The notes below the pieces were generated by a model, which had not been told where the DNA came from, did no database searches, and saw nothing but the letters and a program-made list of their open reading frames with translations. Position numbers and translations under genes: made by a program. A stretch of DNA of 64,000 nucleotides from Heterobilharzia americana. Its lineage: Eukaryota; Platyhelminthes; Trematoda; Strigeidida; Schistosomatidae. How positions within the stretch are numbered: the stretch's first letter is position 1; every line of letters starts with the position of its first letter. Below are positions 11,721 to 24,100 of this stretch, piece by piece. The stretch is taken from assembly GCA_944470555.2 (NCBI GenBank), contig OX104127.1, positions 47,792,934 to 47,856,933 on the forward strand. The letters are read 5' to 3'.

Positions 11721-13284
11721 CCTCCAAGTTGAACTAATCTGATTATCAATTATAAATAGTAACACGACGTTCTTACTCTTAACAGCACAAACATTAGTAA
11801 TAATAATACCATTCTGGAACTAAAATTCAATAGTTATCTGCTGCGGTGTTATCATCTAAAAAAAGGCATATTATATTTATATACTGTCTAAAGGGGAATA
11901 TTCAAGAAACCAATGAAGAGTGAATATATTCGATGCCGTTTACGCCATATTCGCATTGATACAGAAACACGATTTATCGTAGAAAAATGTGTTCTGAGGG
12001 CGAATTTTCAGTCATGCAATGTAACTGTAAAATTATTACTAGAGTATTCATCGAAAAATACTAATCAATATCACATCCCGTCTACCGACTCAACAAACCT
12101 TACAACCTACCGTTTGCAGAGTACTTTCGAAAGCTACTTTCTATGAGACAATTTCATTTTATTTCTAGGTGAAACTAAGATCACATTGGAAGATAGATTT
12201 GAAGAGGAAATATTTCTTTTCAATCGGTTTTTCATCAGTCACTCTAAGCCGATATAGAAATTTCACGACTAATATCAGAATATTATTTTGATGACGATGG
12301 ATTAACTAACAATGACTATGAATTTAAGATTCATGTCTCCCATGTTTGGTGAATTCAAACTGCAAATTAATGGAAACAGTAATTAAGTAACAGTAAGATT
12401 TTTTGAAAGAAAAGCTAAATAAAATGTGACAAGTTGTACTTTAACTAGTTCCACAACAGTTGTTAGGCAAATTGGAGGATTTTAGAAACTTTTTATGGCA
12501 AATAATTACGCAACAATTTAGAGGTAAAAGGTTGATTGGATAAAAAAGAATTGAAGTTAAATCATTTTGATTATAATGAGAGGAGCTGGACACACTTCTT
12601 CAGGTTACAAATTCTGTTTGTAAGCATGTTTATAATGGCTTGTACTGTGTTAAGCAGGTGCATAGGTCAACGTTGCAGAAAATCAGATGGTAAAAATAAA
12701 TAGTTGTAAATACCTTGCTCGTGCTTAGTCGATGAACAGTGTCCAGTAATTCTCATTTTCAAATGATATTTCGGTGGTGATGCTCAGAATTCCGACAATG
12801 GACTTGTCCAATTGTATTTTTCGTATAACTGGCTCTACAACCAACTGACATAACCCTAGGTGTCTCCAACTTTACGGGGATTGACCAACTGTCTTGAGCC
12901 TAACTGGTTGACTTGGAGTACATAGATGAAACAGTCATGTTAAGCGAAAACGCTGACACAATGTAGAATCTTCCGAACGCCTTCAGCAGGAGTTTGAATG
13001 TGTTTGGCCTACGTTTTGCACCTGTCGGGTGTGAGATGATGCTTCAGGACTGAGTTGCAGCTACCACTAGCTTAAGGATAGAGTGAAGTGGTAGAATGCA
13101 TTAATCAATCCAATTGCCTAGGAAGTTGCAGTAGCTCAAATGGCTCGGTGGCTGGCGAAATCTTATCTCGGACACGAAACGCCAACTTACACTAAACCTG
13201 GCGCTCACGAGATATCCGACTACCTTTTAAGGATGAGTATTTTGCGCTGTAGTCCATTCTGTCCTATTGAAAGGTTGAGACAGC
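11720..13284. other. Intergenic DNA, no gene recognised
   Basis: AT-rich sequence with one isolated 77-codon frame at 11913-12146 (+) that has no recognisable domain and no splice support. The part from about 12830 on is more GC-rich and may be old retroelement DNA, but I could not assign it. Confidence 0.4.
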
Positions 13285-13670
13285 TGCTGAAAATAAGAGA
13301 TATGAAGAGGTTACAGCTTTCCAACCCCAGTTGTTATCGTAGTATTGCTCACGTACAGTGGAATCATTGTGTGGACAGTGATGACGTTAGGCGAAAGGGA
13401 CAAGGTTAGTAACGTAAGACAGTCAGTGGGGTTGCGAAGCTTCAGTAACTGAGGTGGCTTTGACATCTGTTGTGAATGCAGAACCATCGCCTAGCTCAAT
13501 GTTACTTTCTTATCCGAATAAGGATTGAGCCGGAACTTAGCTAAGGATGTCCACACCCACATGTAATACCACTGGGTAAAGTGTTTAACTGTTAATCTCT
13601 ACCATATATGGCGTAGAATCCTTGTTTGGAGTTAACATAGTAGGAGACAATAATTGGAGTCTTGGTGGAT

Positions 13671-13685
13671 TTGGTGACAGTAATA
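13671..13685. repeat. Target-site duplication, left of RTE copy 1
   Basis: TTGGTGACAGTAATA matches TTGGTGACAATAATG at 16999-17013 with two mismatches, directly flanking the element. Confidence 0.6.
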
Positions 13686-16600
13686 TTTTTCATTACTATT
13701 TGTCCCTTGGGTTCCTAGTGGAACATAAGGCTTCAGTAGCACGTTCCCATTGCACTCTGTTCTCTGCAATCTTTTTAACCTGGCTCCACGACTGCCCACA
13801 AGCTTCCATCTCCTCCTCGCACGATGTCCTCCATGTCACCCTCGCCTCGGACGCCCAACTCGTCGTTCCCCCCTTGGACTCCACTCGACGGCATGGCCTG
13901 GCGCGTGATGTCCCCAGTCGGCCTTCTCAGTGTATGCCCAATCCATCTCCACTTTCTTCTGCATATCTGTTGGGCGATAGGTTCTTGTTTGGTTCGTTGC
14001 CAGAGTTCCTTGTTGCTTATTCTTTCTGGCCATTTGATCTTCAGTATCGAGTGAGCGTAGGTGGCAGCTGTCGATGAATGTCTGTAGTTTGTTGGGAATG
14101 CCTTTCGTGACACGCCAAGTTTCTGAACCACATAGCAGCACTGACTTGACATTGGTGTTGAAAATTCGGATCTTGTTCTTTGTGCTGAGTGCAGTGGGTC
14201 CCCACACTGATTTCAGATTAATGAAGGCTTGTCTTGCTGTATTTCCGATCCTGGCTGGCTTTGACGTCCTCGTCTGTGCCGCCTGTAGTTGAAACGATGC
14301 TGCCTAGGTAGGTGAAAGAGACTACTTCCTTTAGGTTTCTCCCGTTGATGGTGATTGGTGCCTCTTGTTGTTGATGCTGTTGTTGGTTGGGTATCTTCAT
14401 CACCTCTGTCTTCTCTACATGCACTTGAAGTCCCGTCTTCGCTACCGTGCCTCTTCTGTAAATTTGTTAGTTTTCGCCTGTAGATGTTCTAGTTTGTGCC
14501 ACAAGACATTAGACAGAAATCATCGTCGGGGAAATCCATATCTTCTAGGGTCTTTTCATCGGTCAAACAGCGTATGCCCATCTTCTCGCTCCTCACGGTT
14601 TGCTGCATGATCCAGTCGACCACAATCAGGAAGATCATGGGTGATAGTAGGCGGGAACCTTGTCTTACTCCTGTCTTCACTTCAAAGGCGTCGCTGAGCT
14701 TTCCATTGTGAATCACTTGGCATGTGGCATCCTCATATAGCATATAGCTGTTGAATGAGGTTGATGAAGATTTGTGGCACTAACATCGTAGTGTTGAAGC
14801 AGCAGTTGTCAAATTACTTCTCGGTCGACGTTCTTGAAGGCCTTTTCAAAGTGGATGAAGTTGAGGTAAAGCTCCAGTTGACTGCCATTCTGTACTCTGT
14901 TCTATGATGATGCGTAGCGTTGTGTTGCAATTTGATCCACACATGATTTGTTCTTTCTGAAGCCAGTCAGCCTGTTCCGGTCGTAATTTTGAGTCCAGTG
15001 CATTGTTTAGTCTCTCCAGGATGATGCGGCATAATATTTGCTTGCTTTGGGTGGACAGGAGCATGATTCCACGCCAGTTCTTGCAAAGGCTTATGTCTCC
15101 CTTCTTTGGGAGTTTGACAAGATAGCCTTCCTTCCAATCGATAGGCAGGTACCTTTCCTTCTTTCCAAACCTTCTTCAGTAGTGATGTGAGCATGTCGTC
15201 TGTTGTCTCTGTGTCTGTTTTCAGTGCTTCTGGAGGACTTCCATCTGGTCCTGCTGCCTTCTCGGATTTCAGCAGTTTTATGGCATTCAGGACTTCTGCT
15301 TTTGTCGGAGGGTCTGTATTCACTTGTAGTTCTGCCGTTGCTGGTGGTATTTGTGGACGAGTTGCAGGTGGTGGTGGTTGTCGACTCTAGTTTTTTTGAA
15401 GTGGTCAGCCCATTGTTTCCTTTGTTTCTCCTCTTTGGTAACTAGATTTCCCTCACAATCTTTCATTGGTTTCGTCTGCGTTGATCTCTTCCTAGATCGT
15501 TAGTAACCTGATTATTTGATATAGTGTTGTCAGGTCTCTATATCTCCTACCTGCAGCCTGTTCTGCTCCACTTGCAAGTGTGTTGTAGAGGTGTCCTTTG
15601 TCTTTTCGTGCACTCTTCTTCACTTCTTTGTCCAGTGTTTGATACATTGTACTCAGTTCTTTTTCTCATGTACTGGTTTATCTTCTTCTTCTTCACCATC
15701 GTCCTCTCTTTTATTAGCTTCCATGTGCCCGTCGAGATCCATTCCTTGTCTTGTTTCCTCTTCCTTCCTAACACGGTTATGCGAGTTTCTTTCCACATCC
15801 GTTTCACAGAGTTCCAGTGTTCATCCGCACAGGTTTCTTCGGGGATGTTGTTTAATGTCACCCATTTTTTCCTGATGACTGACGTGAAGATGTCCTTTGT
15901 AGTTTCGTCCTTCAGTTCAGTTTCTGTTCTGGGTGTTGAACTTGAACTGTGGTCTATCATCAGCTTGCGTGAAGGCGATCAACTTGATTTTGAAGGCAGG
16001 TTCCTTGCACTAGATAGTGAGTGGTGTGAACTCCCCTTCTTGATCTTGTGTCCAGCAGGCTGCGTCTCTACTTTCTCGAGATTGAGATGAAGTCGATCTA
16101 GTTTTAGTGTGTCCTGGTGTCTGATGAAATCCATGTCTCTCGCTTTGTGAATATCCTTGTGTTTGTACACACTGTCTTCTTTCACCAAGTCATTGAAGGT
16201 GCAGAAGTCTGCAAACAGTCCTCCGTTCTCATTCATTTCACCTAGTGCCTCTCGACCCATGATGAGTTCTCTTCCTGTGTTGTCTGCTCCCAGTTTGGCA
16301 TTCATGTGGTCCATTAGAGTTTTGCTGTCGCCAACTGGAGTCTTGTCTATTACTGATTGCAGTTGTCTATAGAATTCCTCCTTCTCTTGATCTGCATTAT
16401 TTGTTGGCGCGTAGCATTGAATGATTGTGACTTTCCTTCCTTTTGAGTTGAATCTTGCTGTTATGATTCTGGTCAAGGAGGAGATTGGTTCCCACTGCAT
16501 GAGAGAGAGCCTTCGATGGTCTTGGGGAAATCGTGATAGCCACTCCAGAACTTCGTGTGCTCGTGGTTGTCGTTTGGGTGACCGGAGTAGATTATTGACT

Positions 16601-16998
16601 CTCCAGTTGACAGTTTGGAGAGTCCACTCCCATTCCATCTGCTTTCGCATATTCCAAGCACTTCAATGGCATATCTCCTCGTTTCTTTTGCAATTTGGGA
16701 AGCCTTGGTAGGTTGATGCATGGTGCGGACATTCCATGTCCCCACGTTTACTTTCGCTCTCATCGAGAGAAGACACGTCGGCCGACTGGCTTCCGGAATG
16801 CTTTCACCAACCGGTGTCATTTCGTGTCTCCGATTCCAGCGAGGAATAAGTTCGTTTTTATGTTTTATATTTTGTCTATGCTTTGGAGTTCCTGTAGAGG
16901 TTGGATTTGTTTTACAGGTTAGGGTTACTAGCCCTAAGCCCAAACTTCCCTCTTTACCCGGGCTTAGGGCCGGCTAGTAGCTAGTAAACTGGGCGAGG
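13686..16998 (-). mobile_element. RTE-like non-LTR retrotransposon, copy 1 (near full length, frameshifted)
   Basis: Read on minus from 16998. The endonuclease part (VGTWNVRTMHQPTK; GICESRWNG; then CYAPTNNAD; MNAKLGADNTG, about 16800-16190) is followed by RT pieces: KSEKAAGPDGSPPEAL at about 15270, GVRQGSRLLSPMIF at about 14660, and the catalytic box as FPDDD near 14520. The C-terminal tail is GRPRRG, TWRTSCEEEM and AENRVQWERA near 13700. The family name is uncertain (RTE/SR2-like, APE-type endonuclease). Several frameshifts prevent one continuous product. Copy 2 is at 35755-39085. Confidence 0.75.
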
Positions 16999-17013
16999 TT
17001 GGTGACAATAATG
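16999..17013. repeat. Target-site duplication, right of RTE copy 1
   Basis: TTGGTGACAATAATG is the partner of 13671-13685. It marks the 5' end of the minus-strand element. Confidence 0.6.
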
Positions 17014-17349
17014 GTGTCTTTGATAGTTTGAAAATTTTCATTGAGCTTCATTCTTCAAATTCATTATCCTTCCATACACTTTGTTCTACTTTATATGACG
17101 CTTTTTGCATGTTTATATGAAGTTTTGCTGCTTGAACCAATTCACACCTATGTCAGGCTTTACGTTGATTTTCCTCTCGGATTAGCTCTACAGAAGTGGT
17201 GAGATTGATAAGTCTACTTGAAAAACGTAGTCTCTCCTTGTATCTTTCACTTCAAAACGAAAGGCTCGTAGAAACTGTGCACTTTTGTGCAGTAGGTGAT
17301 AAACTACTTCTATTTTGTGAATATTTGTGGTAGTATCTGGATGCTGAAA

Positions 17350-17425
17350 CCTCGATAGGTGTAGCTGGATTCGAACCTGTGACTCATCGTTCGGAAGTAT
17401 TTAGACCAATGAGCCACATACCGAT
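17350..17425 (-). repeat. tRNA-like SINE head
   Basis: On minus, TGGCTCATTGGTCTAAATAC and, further on, CACAGGTTCGAATCC occupy A-box and B-box positions. No body is recognised. Confidence 0.4.
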
Positions 17426-18484
17426 CTTGCGCCCTAGGTTGAGTGGAAGTAGAAAATAGAGCATATTTTTACAGCGTTGTTTTTTTCTCTGCAAGTGTCT
17501 TAAATGTCATTAACACACGTGTAATATCATCTCTGTATTTCACTTTTAAGGAGATAAGTTTACTTAGCACTGTTTTCATCCTCTTTCATATACTTGATCA
17601 GGAACTGGGGTGGCTTTCGACTCTTTCCATGAATACTGCTAATGGTATCTGGCTACTCCTCTTTTTTGCATCAGGGCAAACCACTTCCTCGATAAACCAG
17701 ACATTTCACTAAGTTTTGTGCATATTTGATGAGTACGTAAATAAAGATGTGGTCATGTTAGCCAGTCTTTCCTACCTTTCTATGTATACACTTTTTCATT
17801 CTGGTCTCACTAATAGGAAATTCAGAAGTGTGTTGCAATCGTTTTCGTTCTTCTTGTATTCTGCAGAAAGCTATCTTATGAACAATACTGAAGTTATCAA
17901 GAATATTATTCTCATCTCTAAGTACTATTCACCTATCATCCAAGTGACAGCGATAAAATTCCAACTAAGTGATTAGTTTAGCTCAAAATTACCAAGACTC
18001 TGGCTAGTTTTCAGTGGATGCCATATGTGGACTTTATGGTGTGCTGACAATGCACAAGAAATAGCCTGTTTTTGCGATCAATTTGTGACATGTCTAATTT
18101 GCTACACCCTACGGTAACCACATTTTTAGTAGAAGTGCTTTAATCGCTTCACAAAGAAGCTGTAAAGTAGAGTTCACAAGATTCCTTCAAATCTCTTGGT
18201 TAGATTGGATACTTTAAAGTAAATAATCAATTCATAGTATCATGTACTGTCGCGTTTTCACTTACCGATACGTAGTGAACTAAACAAAAGTAGCATAGAA
18301 TTAAAAAATTTTACTAACACCGTGACTAACCTACTTTTAAGGTGCGCAATGAATGCATGTTTTATTTTTATTAATGAGTTCAAAAGTGACTTGGTATTTT
18401 GACATCAATTCTCAAGTGTTCATTATAAAGGTAAGTTTTCATATAATCTCAGTGTTTAGAAAATCGAAAAACAAGATTTTTCTG

Positions 18485-18520
18485 AACGTTTCGCTGTGTA
18501 TGCCACAGCTTCTTCAGCAG
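18485..18520 (-). ncRNA. Hammerhead-ribozyme-like motif in the PLE 3' region
   Basis: On minus: CTGAAGA (18517-18511), then AGCTGTG, loop GCATA and CACAGC forming a six-pair stem II, then GAAAC (18492-18488). That is the conserved hammerhead core order CTGANGA, stem II, GAAA. PLEs are known to carry hammerhead motifs. I could not identify a convincing stem III with its cleavage site, so activity is uncertain. A decayed relative is at 33295-33355. Confidence 0.5.
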
Positions 18521-18557
18521 AATATTCGGATTTTTATTTGACATGAAAATATATACT

Positions 18558-18710
18558 CATTGTATAGGATGTATTTTTATTTGTGTAATCCCGGCGTAGT
18601 ATATTAGAACAAATAACACAATAAACAAACATTTTGTATTTGTTTATTTTGTTATTTGTTCTAATATACTACGCCGGGATTACACAAATAAAAATACAAC
18701 TTATACAATG
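18558..18710. repeat. Long near-perfect palindrome (72-bp arms, 9-base loop)
   Basis: Arms 18558-18629 and 18639-18710. The inner 60 bases pair almost completely (GTAATCCCGGCGTAGTATAT with its reverse complement); a few mismatches lie near the outer end and the loop. It sits immediately 3' of the PLE coding part. Confidence 0.9.
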
Positions 18711-20279
18711 AATCATACTAACTCGGTGCCCAAGTTTTTTCAAACCATCCAGTCCATTGTTGGCCAGGCTACCTTCAAAAATATATACTGTCCAAAGGTA
18801 TATGTAGAAATTTCTGTCTTTATGTTATTGGTTAGCTATTTTGTTGTTCAGACTGATTGTTTCCAGTTAGTCATCATAAATTCCTAGTCTTTGTCATCTG
18901 TCATCAAAGAACGATTCAATAATCAACGTGCGTGTATACGTATGTGTTAACTTTTTGTGGAAAATGTGTCATTCGTTGTTTATCATATAAAAAATGAAAA
19001 ATATGTTTGTATATGCACAATAACTGATGCATGTTGTTTTGGTTTTTAAAAGTACAAATTTAAATGGTGACCTTTTTTAAAGTTTTTGTCTAATTAGAGT
19101 CTGCCAAATAGGTGGCAAGTCAATACCTTCCTTTCTGTCTAAAGCATCCGTTGATGTTAGAATATGTAAGGCTTCTGATGTCAATTTCTGTTTATGTATA
19201 AGGAAACCCTTCCCTAGTATGTCAACATTGTCAAAATCGATTTTGCGCCCACTTTCAATGACGTGCATTGCTATTGCTGACCTCTTTTCCAAATTTTTCA
19301 ATTCCACTTAATTTTTTGGTGCATAATCTGTGTTCATTCACTATAGCTTTCAGCTGTCTACATCTTTCACCAATATAATTGACTTCACATTCCGTACATT
19401 TTATCTTCTACACACAGTTGTTTTGTCATCTTTGGGATCACATCTTTCACCTTGACTAGTGTTTTTTCCAAAGAATTTGAGGGTTTAAAGTATACCTTAA
19501 TACCATACTTTGCACAAACTCTTCGCATTTGTTCTGAAGTACCCTTCCTGTATGGAATTGCCATTGTTGATGTCCATGATTTCTCCTCTCCCTTACTTTT
19601 CTCGTCTGTTTCTTCCTTGTCATTCTTCTGAATAATATTGTTCAGAAAATGTCTTGGATAGTCATCCTCTACCAATACTTGTTTTATTTTAGAAATTTCG
19701 TTTTCTTCATCTTCCGTATCCGTCACAAAATTTTTAGCCCTATTTAATAGGTTCAAAGCGACTGTGGTTTTAACGTTCATTGGATGGTCAGATTGAAAAT
19801 TTAGAAACTTATCAGGACGTGTAGGTTTTCTGTAAATTCTAATTTTAATTCTCCTTCAGGGTTCCTTTGAATAAGACAGTCTAAGAAATTCAACGTTCCT
19901 GCACTCGATTCGGTTTTGTTTGTAAATTTTATGAAATTTGATATTGAGTTTAAGTGTTGTAAAAAAGTTTCAAGTTCTGTTTTCTTGATGATCACAAAGG
20001 TATCATCTACATATCTATACCATAGCTTGGGTTGACAATGAAAACCATTTAAAGCTCTTTCTTTGAATGCTTTCATATATAAACTGGCTACAATCGAGGA
20101 TACTGGTGAGCCCATCGCAACGCCATTAGTTTGACTGTATAACTTGTCCCTAAACGTAAAATATGTTGACTCTAAACATAATCTTAAGCATTTCATAGTA
20201 TCTTCTGGTGATAAAGAACATCCACTTAGTATTACTTGATCGTTATCAATTACATTCGTAAAGGACATTCGTAAAAACT

Positions 20280-20891
20280 ATGGCCTGGATGTTTGTAGTT
20301 CTCAAGTGTCTTTATAATATTAGCTTACAATAACTGATAACAAATATCCAGTAGTCGAATCAAAATGTTTGCGAAATTCTTAGTTTGTGTTAAAAAAAAA
20401 TACAATTAGGTGTAACCTCACTGTGACTGTTCAGCGCAGTTTGCTTTCGTAATCAAAACTTTTGGTCCACAATCTATTAACCGTGCAACACCAAGGAAAA
20501 ATCACGTCAAGAATGCATCTAGAAGAAGTGCACCATATATACTGATCTGCATGATTTGGTGGAAGCTGATCAGCAGTGGTGTATGCTAACCAGTTAGAGG
20601 TGACCTAAACTTTTGAAAGCCATTTCATTCGTTTTTTTAATTTGAGGTACAGTATTATGTTCATGAAGCCGTATCAAAATCTAAATGAAGATACTGGGAT
20701 ACTATCACAAATTTTTATTACCCATCATTTTCGGTAATGTGTTTTACTAAACTAAGTGTAATTCATAGTTGTTTTTGAAAATATAGTGAAAATAGTGAAA
20801 TATATAGTCAAAATCCATTATTCTGATAATGAAGTTTATTTCTACACATTGAATTTTTAGATTACCTTTTTTTAATTCAAAGTGGGAATAT
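20280..20891. other. SARS2 upstream region
   Basis: AT-rich, no repeat or gene recognised. It should contain the SARS2 promoter and 5' UTR, but no TATA box or initiator can be singled out. Confidence 0.4.
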
Positions 20892-21125
20892 ATGCTGTTG
20901 ACTACTTACTCTTATCACTCGATTCCTGGTCTATATTCTAAACTGTGTAACTATCATAAATCTTTTAACATCTCTCATGTTCTGTTGAATCACCCCAAGC
21001 GTTGTCTGCAAACAAAAGCTTTTCAACCACAATTTGATTTGCAATTATTCAGTGACAGAATATTTGTCGACAACTTACGTGACAATTTAATAGCTCGTAA
21101 GCACAATTTAAATGTAGATTATTTA
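20892..21125 (+). CDS. SARS2: SARS2 exon 1 (presequence and start of tRNA-binding arm)
   Basis: ATG at 20892, 78 codons, donor GTAAGT at 21126. Residues 1-45 are basic and hydroxyl-rich with no acidic residue. [19 protein letters not shown] at the end is the start of the helical arm. Confidence 0.9.
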
Positions 21126-24100
21126 GTAAGTTATCTCCTCAAATTTTATTATCTTTATATATTGTATGCGAGTTTTTGGCTCACTGAAACTGTTGTCACC
21201 ATTGAAATATGGCGAAGATTTGGTTCCGTAGTTGAAGCAGTTGGTTTTGAGGTAGTGGGTTGAGCGTTACAATCACCCTCCAACCATATCGATTTCTCAC
21301 TGTATGTTAAAAGTGCATCACAATAGCAGATCTTTTAAGTAAGGCTTTATAGCAAATGTCGAAATTATTGTCTTCAGTGAAGTCACATAGGAAAAAAATT
21401 CTTTCAGCTAGTCAAACGTTATTTAAGAGTTACATGACACTATAAACATTTGAATGACTAACTGTAAGATGTCAGAGCTGTTTGGCGACCGCAAGCTAAA
21501 TCAAATTACTCATACTTAAAATTAGATGGATTTCTATCCTTTTTTTATGCACTTTCAATAAATCATATGTTCGATGAACTGTCAAACTAGAGGGTTGCAT
21601 TTTCTGGAAGTTTTACGTTGATTACCGATTCATTCCTCACTTTCTAGAGTTATCCCCTGCTCAATCTAGTCGGTTTCATCTTCGTCACTAGTCTTCTTTG
21701 GAAATTTGTTTTCATCTGACAGTTCTAAAAATAAGCACATCATCTTAGTGATAGGAAGCAGTCTGAATTGAAATCACCATTCAAGGTCACCAGCGGCCAA
21801 TGTAAAAGTTTTAGGTTCTAACCTTGGCTCCATGTGTGTGCGGAGGTGAAAACCTTAATGAATAGTTTTGTTCTTCAGCTGACCAGCGAAAATAAATATC
21901 CAACTTGTGACCTAAAGGCTTCATTTTCTGAGGGAAAACTGTATATTAATAATGTGTCTTTTGTTAAATCAAGTTGTCTTCTTTACAATCATAGACCGAT
22001 GTTTTTCTGCTGATTTTCGCAGTTCAGTGAATTACCAGGCCTGAGGGAGAACAGTCGTGTTTCGTATCCATTCCAAGTATCGCATCACGTTATTATCGTT
22101 CCGCATATTTATTATTCTCCAGTCAGTCACATCACTTGGTTCCAGTCACGTGACTAATTTTTTATTTGCTGCAGTTCATCAGTGTTCGCTTACAAGTCGA
22201 CCAACTGATAAGGGAATTTACAAAGTACGATAATGAAACGACCCTAGTTTGGATCTTAGAAGGAAAATAATTTTCTTTAACAGTTTAGATACATCTTATT
22301 TACAAGTCATACCAAGGAAAATGTCCTGTTGAATGACCTCCCAACGTTAAATAGTGTACATTTCTTCATATTTCGTAAAGTCACTTCGAGTAACTGATTA
22401 TCTATTTTTCAGCAGGCAGTTCCGATTATTGGTCACTTGATTGAAGGTTGTTGGCAGAAAGCCATAGATTTCTGCTTGTTCGCATTCATCAGAAACCTCG
22501 GCGAGACTGATATTCACTGACACACTCAAACCTGTATTATTCTACACTGTGGTCATAGCCCTCAGTGTTTCGTAATTCCGAATCAAATGATAAACTCCTT
22601 TGTATTGAGCATTTTATTAGACTCTACTCATTGTAATTTTCACTTTACTTATTTCAGCTTGATGTTTACCGAAATTATACAAAAGAAAAACGTTCAGAAC
22701 TGTATGATGAGTTGATGTCACTGATATCTCAGTTACCAAATCTAACTCATCCACTTACTGTAAGTGCTGTTGCGTGTATGTAGTAGGGAGTTACTTTTTA
22801 GGTTTCTTATCCATGACCAATTTGCTTTGAATTTTTTTATCGCAAATGCTTACTTTTGTTTTTACCTTACTGACTGTTTTGGTTTGCTTTTTTTAATTTT
22901 AGCCTATTGGTGATGCACTGAAAGCGCGAAAAATATATATTCACGGATCTAAACGTGAAGGTAGGTGTGTGTTTATCCTAATAGATCCATTTCGGTGATA
23001 ATTCACTTACGAAATCTATACATAACTATGCCAGGAAAGATGTCTTGGAGATCCAAGTAACATTAGGAACCTGATTAGACGTAGCTCAATAGTTAAAGCT
23101 CAAGTTTGCCAGCTTCATTCCTACCATAAATTATATTTTCTTTTTATTTCAGCCATCTTTGATGATAATGATCAGTCAGGCGGTCAAAGTTATCTAGCTC
23201 TCTTGCAGAAATATTTATCTCTTAATTTTTCCCACATAATTAATTAAAATAGGCATTAAGAATACTGACTTTTTTCTTTGTTTTGTGAATTTACACAGAA
23301 AACTGGAAATTGTTAAATGTTGTCGAAATAGCTACTAAAGCGAATCGCTCTTCAGTTATTCAAAGTAATATAAATCCTGCTATATCTATCAACCCTGGAG
23401 GACATCTTCGTGTTCGGCATACAACTATAGGCGCTGGACAGAGGACATATTATTTCAGTGGACCATTAGCTTTACTAGAATCAGCACTTATTGCATATAC
23501 GCTTGATCGGTTAAAGGGAACAGGATTTGGATTTATTTCTGTGCCTGATATTCTGCCTGAACCTGTTATTAGAGCCTGTGGTTTCCCAACAAAAGGAATC
23601 CGTTCTCAAGTAAATTGTCTTTTCCAGTGTTCAGGTTTTCATTTTTGGCATTCAGTTAGTTCGATAACTATTCATATAGTTAGTTGTTGTTAACTATTGA
23701 GTTTACAATGGAAATATGAGCCTTTTAATTGAGTATATTTCACGTTGTGCATATATGTTAAAGATTGTGATATGATTGTTGTGGCAACACGGTTAACTGT
23801 GAAGTTTTTATCAACTTGCATTAACCGACTTTTTGTACAGCTTATGTTTTTCTTAATCCAACTGAGTATCATTACGTTATGCAAGATATTGGAAAAGCCT
23901 TCCGAAAATGCCTTCAATCCATTGAAGCACTTTTTAAACTCATCTTGCATAATAGTATACAGTTTATTCTATGAATATATTAGATGACAGTATCAGCACT
24001 TTTCGTTCTGTTGGATTCAGCATTTTTGGCATCAACTGGAGTATGAGCTCGGCAATAAATTGGTCGCTTAAAAGGTACCTTAATATAATGACAGAGGATA

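Larger units (their letters stand above)
13285..17240 (+). mobile_element. Older RTE-like 3' fragment, split by a younger RTE copy (13285-13685 and 16999-17240)
   Basis: The left part translates to DMKRLQLSNPSCYRSIAHVQ, matching the finger-like DIRRL..FDHRCLRSIAR tail of RTE-like RTs. The right part (GAAAATTTTCATTGAGCTTC, then TACGTTGATTTTC) resembles the 3' UTR seen at 25030-25190. The interruption falls at TTGGTGACA, inside the stretch that elsewhere encodes LGDM. Coding capacity is lost. Confidence 0.45.
18340..20272 (-). mobile_element. Penelope-like element (PLE), 5'-truncated
   Basis: On minus, an RT segment (20268-19801) contains SQTNGVAMGSPVSS and the catalytic box RYVDDTFVIIK. A linker frame follows (19780-19385). 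Then comes a GIY-YIG-type part, CEVNYIGERC with KAIVNEHR, at about 19370-19310, and a C-terminal piece (19307-19077) with AIAMHVIESG and LTSEALHIL. RT followed by GIY-YIG is the diagnostic Penelope order. Frame breaks occur near 19790 and 19400. RT is truncated upstream at about 20270. The region downstream to 18340 holds a palindrome and a hammerhead-like motif, annotated separately. Confidence 0.8.

Noticed and set aside
13622..14077. 151-codon plus-strand frame
   Set aside because: It lies antisense over the RTE C-terminal region and has no family resemblance; it is a shadow of the element.
15524..16090. 188-codon Cys/Phe/Ser-rich plus-strand frame that looks secretory or membrane-like, repeated at 36722-37255 on minus
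   Set aside because: It is the antisense of the RTE endonuclease/RT linker. Its presence in both copies follows from the shared sequence, not from selection.
20892..21263. SARS2 exon 1 read on to 21263
   Set aside because: The frame after 21125 loses resemblance; donor GTAAGT and the in-phase arm helix at 22658 show the exon ends at 21125.
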